This document shows, piece by piece, positions 56,345 through 64,000 of a stretch of 64,000 nt of DNA. A program made the position numbers and the translations under genes. How positions within the stretch are numbered: position 1 is the stretch's first letter; each line of letters begins with the position of its first letter. The notes beneath the pieces are model-generated. The model was not told where the DNA came from, searched no databases, and saw only the letters and a program-made list of their open reading frames with translations. Source of the DNA: Torymus aiolomorphi (lineage: Eukaryota; Arthropoda; Insecta; Hymenoptera; Torymidae); assembly GCA_036365515.1 (NCBI GenBank), contig CM070875.1, positions 102,250,128-102,314,127 of the forward strand. The letters are read 5' to 3'.

Positions 56345-56825
56345 TCATAGTACTAGTCTGGGAGCCTGAAACAGATAAAAGAAGATTTCTTCGACTCTGA
56401 ATATTTCAAATATAATTTACAATATTTGTTCTCTGAGGTATGAGTAAGATTGTATCGACAGAGGTTTGGTCAATATGTCAGCCTGGTTCTCTTTAGACTC
56501 TATCCATTTTACAATGACTCTATTTTCCAATACACATCTTTTAACAAAGTCTCCATGCGTATCAGCTGTGTGACTCTTGTTACCACTGGTTTCTCTTTCT
56601 CTGAGTTTTCTCTAAATTTCTGGGACACTATCATCAAAACTCTTTAGCTTGTGTGCTCCGTCCATCTGGGTGCATTTGCCTGCGGACATGTTGTCGCACC
56701 ACACAGTTATGGGGTACGAAGTTTTTCCTGTAACATCTCTGATTGCTTTATCTAGCGAAATCATCTCTTGGCATGATTCGCTCATTGCTAGATATTCGGC
56801 CTGACGGGTTGAGAAGGTTACGTAG
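56345..56825 (-). pseudogene. Copia RNase H, C-terminal half (after the insertion)
   Basis: Minus strand resumes VTFSTRQAEYLAMSESCQEM, ITVWCDNMSAGKC, then with small frameshifts HGDFVKRCVLENRVIVKWIE and SKENQADILTKPL. This is the standard Copia RNase H end with its catalytic Glu (QAEY) and Asp (WCDN), and the closing Asp (NQADILTK). Confidence 0.85.
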
Positions 56826-58660
56826 TGTTACGTTGGGTCTACCAAAGCAGACTCAACATGTTAGTTTTATAAAAAACTATTTTGCTCAGTTTAGAGCCTA
56901 GGCTAATGAAAACCTACTAGCTCGGGATTGTGCTAGATATTAGCACTAGAAGGATAGGATAGGTTATGGGCAGCAAAAAGGGCGCGACGCGGTTGAAAAA
57001 TCAAGTTTAAAAATTTGATAACCAGTGGTTTCTGGTTATCCTTGTCTCTTTTGTTTTTGTTCACCCCGAATGTGAAATGTTTGATTGTTTTGATCAGGGA
57101 ATGTACCCACAAGAAAGGCCAAGTTACTGGCGACTTGCGGAATAGATTCCCTAATATATTTTTTACTCTCAGGATACCTAAGGGTTGTTGTTTAAAAGAT
57201 ATATAGAAGTAGGAAGAAGCACTTTGTTTTAGGGGAAACTTTACGAAGACACGAATTAAGACATGAAATGGGGTTAATATTGGAATAAAATTTTAGCAAT
57301 CTAAGAGAAAAGTTAAGATAGCAAAATGAACACTTTAACTTACTTTGCTTTGGCAGCTCGGCAGACCTGGCGTCCTCTGGTTGCAGCGCGTGTGAGGGGA
57401 TGGGTTCTGAGGTTGAAGTCAATAAATTTTTCACGCGTTATTTCAAAAAAAAAAATGTTAGTATTTATTTAGACCACACGCGTGGCTATCCTTGCTCGAT
57501 AGCCTTTTACAAATTGAGTAAAGTGATGCGGCACTTAGCATTTATTGAAAACCAAACGAAACCTGAACGAATTGAAAACCTCGTCGTTTAAGGGTAAATG
57601 TTTCAAATGAGCGCGTATTAAATTGAGCGCGTATTGTAGACCTCGTTGGAGGATGAGAGAGCGCGTGTAAAATTGTGCACGTGTTGAAGACCTCGTTGGA
57701 GGGTGACTGCTGGAGAGTGACTGAGACTGAGTAGACGCGCAGCGTTACGAGCTGGCCTAACTAGGAGGATGCTGACGCTTCTTCCTTTAGACGTGGAAGG
57801 ATATTATTGGTCGCTCGGGTTTTGAGACCGCCCTTGGCGTTATAAGGGGGATACTTAAATTTACCTGATTGGTTACAATTGGTTTCCGGAAGTTTCTACC
57901 GCTCCTCTTTCTAGAAATTCTGCGTGAGCTTTGTTTAATTAGCTATAAATATTCAGCACGCATTTAAAAATAGTGAATAATTATAACTAATACAAATTTT
58001 TGCATAAATCTTAATTAATAGACAACTAAATTGTTTTAGAACTTATATTTTTCTAAAATATTAATTTTTAATTGGTGAAAGTGTTGAGAAAGGTGGGGCT
58101 AATACAAATTATTAAATAACTTTATTATTATTTATTAATAATAATTGTACATCTTAGATTTTGATTTGAAATAAAAAGAGAATCAGAATGAAAATGGATT
58201 CTAAAATAAAAACATGAAAATTATAATTTAAAAGGTTAAAAAGCTTTAATTAACTAATAGGTTCCATAATTTAGTTGTTTTTACAGTTGTAATATGGTAA
58301 ATATAATAATTAGAGTTAGTACGGTATGTATAAAGTAATTGTTAATAAGAGTTTTGTTTATAAGTATATTTACATAGCTTATAAACTTTCAGAGAGTCAT
58401 TTTCTTTATTTAATTTTAACTGAATATAAAATCCTAACGATAAAACATTGTTTATATTGATGTATTATTTTAAACATATAAAATTAGTAATAGTCAAACA
58501 TTAGTTATTTATAAAGATTCAACTTTAATCGTAAATAATGGACATAACAATGCAAATTATTTACTATACCATATACTTGCTTAGAAAGCGATTACTAACA
58601 TTCCTAAAAACAGTAGATTTACAAGCTTTACAGCATATTAAACTTATTAATTATATATGT

Positions 58661-58710
<50 letters not shown>

Positions 58711-59286
58711 TGTTTTATTTAGTATTATAGTTGATATAAAAGTATTCCATCTTATTATAATTTTACTACCGAGTACATAGAAAAATTCAGTTATTATTTT
58801 CTTTTGCTTTACAAAAATTCTTATTACTTTAAAAGCATTTTATTCCTAAAGAACCAACTAAATTAAACAAGAGTTTGCTTATAAAGCGATAACCAATATT
58901 CCTAAGAATATAAGAATTACAAAAACTTATTCAATTTAGTTGTAAGAGTAAAGTTAACAATGTTAAATGAATTTTCCTAGTATTTCTGAGTGGAAATTTC
59001 CAAGTTTTGCGATAGGTAGTTCAAAGATGGACATTCGCCCTTAAGCGTAGTTTTCTCTTGGTGAAAGTTTGTACAGCTATCCACGTTTTCTTGGAAGAGA
59101 CGCTACATTTCTTTGAATCATACCTGGGGTACGCTTCCCCGAAAAGGACGCCGACCTTTTCTGCTATGTTGAGCGTCGCTTTCTTCTCAAAAGGACGCCA
59201 CGCGCTCAATTCTAAAATCTGACAAATTTTTTTTTTTCGTTTTCCTATTTTTAATGGTAAATCAAGCTATAGGGCAGGATGTAACA
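56826..59286. mobile_element. 2.46-kb LTR-like insertion in Copia RNase H, GTAG duplication
   Basis: Begins TGTTACGTTGGGTCTACC and ends GGGCAGGATGTAACA; GTAG is duplicated at 56822-56825 and 59287-59290, and removing one copy plus the insert rejoins ..SHKQSY to VTFSTRQ in frame. TG...CA ends and a 4-bp duplication suit a solo LTR with unusually long sequence. It holds a GC-rich part (57600-57800, GAGCGCGTATTAAATTGAGC repeats), a short CA/TA run (58662-58709) and no gene. Confidence 0.75.
58662..58709. repeat. (CA)/(TA)n microsatellite
   Basis: About 48 nt of CA then TA repeats inside the LTR-like insertion. Confidence 0.95.
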
Positions 59287-60105
59287 GTAGCTCTGTTTGT
59301 GGCTTCTCCAGGCTATTGTATCTCCGTACAACTTTATGATATAACCACTTGTGGAAGTTGAGTCTTCACAGTCTCTGAAACTAGCATCTGTGAATGCTTC
59401 GAGTTTGTCTCCCTTTGCTCTGAAAGTTAAACCTAAGTCTGACGTTCCTCTTAAATACCTCAGTATTATTTTAACGTCTTTCCAATCATTCTCTGTAGGT
59501 GACCTCTGTTTTCTGGAAAGGAAGATGACTGCATATGATATGTCTGGTTTTGTGGCGCCAGCCAAATATAACAGACTACCTATTGCTTCTCTGTATGGGG
59601 CTCTGCAGGGATACTCTTCCACAATTTCCTCTGTAATTTTGCTTTCTCTATTTTTCACCTGTCTCGTTACTATCGGCGTACTCTGTGGTTTGCTTTCATG
59701 CATATTGGATCTCTTTAGGATCTTCTCTGTATACTCTGATTGTTGAATCTTCATGATTTTGTTTTCTCTGTCTCTGATTATTTGCATTCCTAGGAACATC
59801 TTTGGTTCTCCTAAATTTCTCATTTTGAACACTTCACACAGTCTTGCAGTGATCTCTTGTTTCTTAGATGTACAATTACTAGCAAGGATAATGTCGTCGA
59901 CATACAGCACTAGGAATGCCATAGATCCTTCTTTCCTCCAAGTAAATAAGCATGGGTCGTGTATATCTCTCTGTAATCTAAGCTTATTTACTTCCTCTGT
60001 AAATCTCTCATTCCATCTTTTTGGGCTGACCCTCAAACCGTACAATGTCTTCTTTAATTTTATTTGCAAACTCTGAACTTCTCTGAATCTCTGGTACTTA
60101 CGCAT
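59287..60105 (-). pseudogene. Copia reverse transcriptase C-terminal part and RNase H start
   Basis: Minus-strand LKKTLYGLRVSPKRWNERF, FLVLYVDDIILASNC (YVDD box intact), VFKMRNLGEPKMFLGMQI, SYAVIFLSRKQRSPTENDW, and FTDASFRDCEDSTSTSGYI with the first RNase H Asp, ending AWRSHKQSY where the insertion starts. It is separated from the N-terminal RT part by a few inserted bases (about 60063). Catalytic residues are conserved, so decay is recent. Confidence 0.9.
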
Positions 60106-60470
60106 TCTGGAACTTCCATGTATATGTCATCTTCTAAGATTCCATTCAGGAAAGCAGTTTTAACGTCAAATTGTACTGCATCCAGATCATATTTATTTAT
60201 GATGGCCAAGGAAGCTCTAATTACTGGCAGTCTTGATACTGGTGCATAGGTTTCTCTGAGTTCATAGATATTCTTGTCCTCAAATCCTCTGATGACTAAT
60301 CTGGCCTTGAACTTTTCTAGTCTATTCTCGTCCATTTTTCTCTTAAAGACCCATTTTGAATCTATAATGTTTGGTTTTCTGTTCCTCTGAGTAGAAGTGG
60401 GTCTATCTACTATTTCCCAGACATCATTTTCTTTCATCGACTGCAGTTCTTCCTCTATGGCTCTTTTTCA
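60060..60470 (-). pseudogene. Copia reverse transcriptase N-terminal part
   Basis: Minus-strand MKENDVWEIVDRP, IIDSKWVFKRKMDENRLEKF, KARLVIRGFED, TYAPVSRLPVIRASLAI and AVQFDVKTAFLNGILEDDIY (catalytic Asp in FDVKTAFL) are standard Copia RT motifs. In frame with the integrase ORF except for a single TGA where Trp is expected (KEN*KRAIEEEL). Confidence 0.9.
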
Positions 60471-62285
60471 ATTCTCCTTCTCTGGAGATTCTATTGCTTC
60501 TCTGTAGTTCGACGGATCCTGGTTAATTTCGGCCAATCCCGCAAAAATCATTTCATCTTCCTCTGATTCAGATACCTTATCTCCGTTGACACTTTTAACT
60601 CTGTATATAAACTCTGGATCTCTTTTTGGGTTTGTTTTTGATTCTCTGTTAGGTAATTTTCTGATCTTGTGAGCAGGCTCTGTTTCCTTTTTATCTGCTC
60701 CTTTTCGCTTTAGCGGTTTTCCTCTTTTTGGCTTGGGAAGCTCTGGTATCTCTGAGATCTCTGATCTCTGATTAGCGTCAGTATTTTCCTCTTGGAATGT
60801 CTCTGGTTTTTCTGTGTTCTCTGAAATTTGAAACTCTGGTTTTTCTGACGATTCGTTTAGATTTTTGTGTAACATCTTCTCGTTACATCTTACATATCTC
60901 GAGTTTATAAATCTGTTTGTTTGTGGGTGCCACAAAAGATATCCTGTCGGAGTGTACCCGACTAGAATAGTTCTTATGGCCCTCTCTGAAAATTTATTCT
61001 CTGAAATAGGTATTTTCACATACGCTATACATCCAAATCTCCTTATATTCTCTAAGTGACTCTTTTTCTCTGGATATATTTTTGAAAGTGGAGTTTTGAA
61101 CTCGTTGCTCTTATGCGGAGTACGGTTGTATACGTGAATCGCTGCTTCTGTGGCTGTTATCCACATTGTTGATGGTATACCTGAATCCAACATCAAGCCT
61201 CTGATTTTCTTCTGAATGGTTTTGTTGAACCGTTCAGCAGTTCCGTTCAACTCTGGTGTGTAAGGTGGGGCGAAGTCTTTACTTATCCCTTCCTTTTTCA
61301 TAACCTCTGAAAACTCTCCTCCAGTAAATTCTGTTCCGTTGTCAGCTCTGATAAAGCATACTTTCTTTTGTTTTCCTAGTAGATTTCTCATATGAATCAG
61401 GAATTCCTCTAAACATTTTCCAGCTTCGTTTTTGTGTTTAACACAATATGCTCTGGCGTATCTGGAGTAATCGTCAATGAACACAATGATGAACTTATTT
61501 TCCCCTGGAAATGATACTGGTTTAATAGGACCCATTGTGTCCGTATGTATGGTATGTAATGCTCTGGTTGCTCTAGATCTCTTATCTTTGAATGAAAGAT
61601 TTTCCATTTTAGCTAGTATGCATATCTCACACTCTGAAACTTCTCTGTCAAATTTCACTTTCTCCAGTTTCTCCTCTGACTTCTGGAGTTGTTTGAGATA
61701 CTCTAGTGAAGTATGTCCTAGTCTTGTGTGCCATAAAATGCCTTCACTTATTCTTTTTACATTTTCCTTTGGATCACAATTTTCTTGGACTTTCTCTAAC
61801 TTCTCTCTGTCTGTTTGTGATACTATTAAATTTAAATCTAGTATCTTTCTGTCCAGGTTGTTTTCACTTGGGCCAAACTCTGTATCTTCGCTAATAATTA
61901 CTGGTTTTTCTGGTGTGATTTCCTGATCTTCCTCCCTCCCAAGCTCAAGCCCTCTGTGTATGCTATTAATCTCCTCTGATTCACCTTGAGCTTGTGACAG
62001 GAAATCTTCCAAAGTAATCAGGTGTGCTGTGGCTGTGTATGTATCACTGACCTCCTCAGACTCTGAATTACTCTGAACGATTATGTTAATTATCCAATTA
62101 GGTTTTTGATATATTCCTGTAATACAATTTTCATTTGTTTCTTTATTGAATATTGCTAATTCTTTGTCATCTAGGTATATGCCATACCTTGCATCTGCAA
62201 ATTTTCTAAGAGAGAGTAAATTGTCTGTTAAATTGTGGGCTGCTATAACATTTGATAACTTTATGGTTTGTTCTCTGAATTTTTA
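60468..62285 (-). pseudogene. Copia integrase
   Basis: Open from about 62285 (LSNVIAAHNLTDNLLSLRKF) to the TGA at 60468. Contains the GAG-pre-integrase zinc region (ILWHTRLGHTSLEYLKQLQK with CEICILAK), then the DDE core: Asp in LHTIHTDTMGPI, Asp in FIRADNGTEFTGG and Glu in LNGTAERFNKTI, followed by WITATEAAIHVYNRTPH and a basic tail (KPKRGKPLKRKGADKK). It would join cDNA ends to host DNA. All three catalytic acids are present. Confidence 0.92.
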
Positions 62286-63290
62286 AAATATAAGTTACCT
62301 TTCCCATCAATTTTAATATTTGCTTTCTTACTTTTATTAGCAGTTTTAATTTCTCCCTCTGTGCTCTTAACAAAATCTTTGAGTAAAAAACCTTTATTTG
62401 TTAAGTGCTCTGTAGCACCGGAGTCGGCTATAAAACTGATATTATTATTTTTATTATTTAACTCTGAACTCTTACTTGCTAAATTTGCATTAGCTTGATT
62501 TTCTGATGTCTCTGATCTCTTGCTTTTGTCATATGGAATGTGTCGGTTATTTTTACCCCTATGACCGTTATCGGCTCTGAACGAACCTCTACCTTTGCCT
62601 CTACCTCTGACTCTATCATTATTGATATTACTCTGATCAACATACCTCTGAACTTTGTTGGGGCACTGGTCTTCCTTGTGTCCCCCTACCTCGTTACAAA
62701 CGTAGCAGAACCACGAATTGTACTTGGCCAGGGGACACTCGGTAGCCCAGTGCTCTGCAAACTTGTTGTATCTATGGCATTTCTTTGACAGATCTTTCCC
62801 TCTGGTACTCTGATGACCCTGATGACTTTGGTGACTCTGATGGCTTTGCTGACTCTGATGACACTGGGTGCTCTGATTGGCTTTGACCTCTGAATTTGTC
62901 GATTGCCTCTGTGCTTCTACCTGTAATAGACAATTGATCATATCTTCTTTCGTCATCTCTGAACTCGATTGGCTTTTTATTAGATAAGTGGATCTTAGCT
63001 CATGGCTAGTGTCACACACTGCATTGTAAAAAGCGGCTCTTATCTGTGTTTCTGATAGTGGTATTTTTGTATTACAGGTGTCATACTCTTTAATAATGTC
63101 GTTGAAACGATTACAAAACTCTGATACTTTCTCTTTGTTGCTTTTTTTGATTTTATATAGTTTTTGTCCGACAGTTATGTCAGTCGTGTTCGTTTCAATA
63201 CGTTTTATTTCTTTGATTTTACTTAAAATTTCATTAGGGTCTTTAACGTTTAATAGCTTTTTATAGTAATTTGTATCAACATGATTTAAT
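62261..63290 (-). pseudogene. Copia gag C-terminus and protease
   Basis: Frame open from about 63290 (TNYYKKLLNVKDPNE) to 62261. Has the UBN2/DUF4219-like gag helices (KSNKEKVSEFCNRFNDII, EMTKEDMINCLLQVEAQRQ), a run of (SHQ)n/(GHQ)n repeats, zinc-binding CHRYNKFAEHWATECP and CYVCNEVGGHKEDQCP, and the protease motif FIADSGATEHLTNKG with its catalytic Asp. Frameshifts at both ends separate it from the gag N-terminus and integrase. Confidence 0.88.
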
Positions 63291-63845
63291 GATTTTATTT
63301 TTCATTTTAATTGTATTTTCTGACTCATCATCTCTGAATTTCTCTGGATTGTTTATGTACTCTGTTAATTCGTACTCTGATAACTCTGAATTTAGCTGAT
63401 CTAGCCAAACATTTAGATCACTTTTGTTGTTTAATGTAAAGTTTCTCTTAATGCGAATTTTTCCACAATTTGTCTCTAAAATTCTGTTAAGTTTTCCCAT
63501 TGTTTTATTCAATAGATTTGAGTTCTCTGAATTATTACTCTGGTTTGTCTCAAGTAAGGTAGAGTTAGATAGAGAGTTTACCGTTCTCTGAGTGTTCATC
63601 TCTTTAATTTGCTCTGAAAAAGTTTTCATCTCGGCTAAGCAGGTCTTGGTGACCCGGAGCTGCTCTTCTCCTCTCTTTTGGAGATTGTCAGCTAGGCTTT
63701 TTAGCAGCTCTGATGTCCTCTCCTGGTGTTGGCTCATTTTGGTCACTGCCTCGGTGTTGTCTTTTATAGCACCGGTGAGACACCGCAGTGCCAGTTCCAG
63801 ACCGTACTCTTTTCCATGCTCTGATTTTGAGTCTGAAATTTTATT
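63276..63845 (-). pseudogene. Copia gag N-terminus
   Basis: Minus-strand frame reads SDSKSEHGKEYGLELALRCL, then DNTEAVTKMSQHQERTSELL with coiled-coil-like Glu/Lys/Gln sequence, and RNFTLNNKSDLNVWLDQLNS (capsid start) before a frameshift near 63285. The true start codon is unclear in the visible upstream sequence. Confidence 0.75.
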
Positions 63846-64000
63846 TTTCTTATGAAGTCAAGAAAGAGAGAAAAAAAAATGTTTGGTCTTAAAAAAATAT
63901 ATGTCTGATCTTTCTAGACATATATGTGTCATGGATCCATAATCTGATCTCTGGCTTATGTAAAATATTCTCTGCTCTTTTCTCTGTTATTTATATTTTA
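63846..64000 (-). other. Copia leader sequence, cut by the window edge
   Basis: Expected 5' leader of the Copia element; contains a short palindrome AGACATATATGTCT near 63900. Primer-binding site and 5' LTR are not reached. Confidence 0.5.

Larger units (their letters stand above)
55979..64000 (-). mobile_element. Copia LTR retrotransposon, 5' end outside the window
   Basis: Gag, protease, integrase, RT and RNase H follow in Copia order on the minus strand (63850 down to 56410), ending in a purine tract and 3' LTR. Lesions are few: frameshifts at about 63285, 62275 and 60063, one Trp-to-stop (TGA) at 60468, minor breaks in RNase H, and one large insertion at 56826-59286. The coding strand is unusually rich in CAGAG/TCAGAG (plus strand CTCTGA). 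Confidence 0.92.

Noticed and set aside
59351..60076. Plus-strand frames opposite the Copia RT
   Set aside because: Shadows of the minus-strand pol sequence.

Overview
This window is eukaryotic and looks like an insect, most likely a hymenopteran such as an ant. That assignment is inference: it rests on the mix of element families, the AT-rich background with GC-rich islands, and a single insect-like host exon. No bacterial or phage features were seen. The only convincing host coding sequence is an intact terminal exon of cytoplasmic dynein 1 heavy chain at 17101-17534. No other dynein exon is visible, so its last intron must exceed 17 kb or the exon is an orphan. Almost everything else is mobile-element DNA, much of it nested.

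Layout. 1-3230 is a giant foldback palindrome that reaches the left edge. 3231-5120 holds an LTR-like remnant and a small TA-flanked MITE. 5408-8463 is a broken multi-exon gene of a repetitive, unnamed transposase-like family. 8650-11030 is a GTAGAGACAGAGAC-type minisatellite containing a 420-bp higher-order repeat built around a MITE. 11084-15000 carries palindromic MITEs, LINE fragments and a palindrome within a palindrome. 15001-16135 is a GC-rich block, followed by the dynein exon. 17575-30690 is dominated by two Helitron copies, one split by a 5.2-kb insertion made almost entirely of inverted repeats. It also holds a foldback with tRNA-like arms, a pogo-like MITE and Penelope-like ends with hammerhead-like motifs. 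31850-34203 is a Penelope-like element interrupted by a full-length mariner with an open transposase, and a RNase H-bearing LINE abuts it. 35546-37500 is a scrambled Gypsy element.

39087-49170 is a third Helitron (minus strand, CTAG end preserved). It has been invaded in turn by a BEL/Pao element (TTTAA target duplication), a 154-bp perfect-palindrome MITE (8-bp duplication), a Gypsy-type solo LTR (ACAG duplication) and another LTR at 49169. Empty sites for two of these insertions survive in duplicated host sequence inside the window. 49169-55815 contains a minus-strand LTR-type region with a striking tandem array of about eleven CCHC zinc knuckles followed by a second ORF in another frame. 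55979 to the right edge is a fairly young Copia element on the minus strand whose RNase H is split by a 2.46-kb LTR-like insertion flanked by GTAG.

The genes do not form a pathway. The window is a stratigraphy of transposition. The items least explained by known families are the zinc-knuckle array with its downstream ORF, the compound foldback arrays, and the 111-codon ORF next to the Helitron helicase. All junction and homology statements come from reading the sequence; no database was searched.
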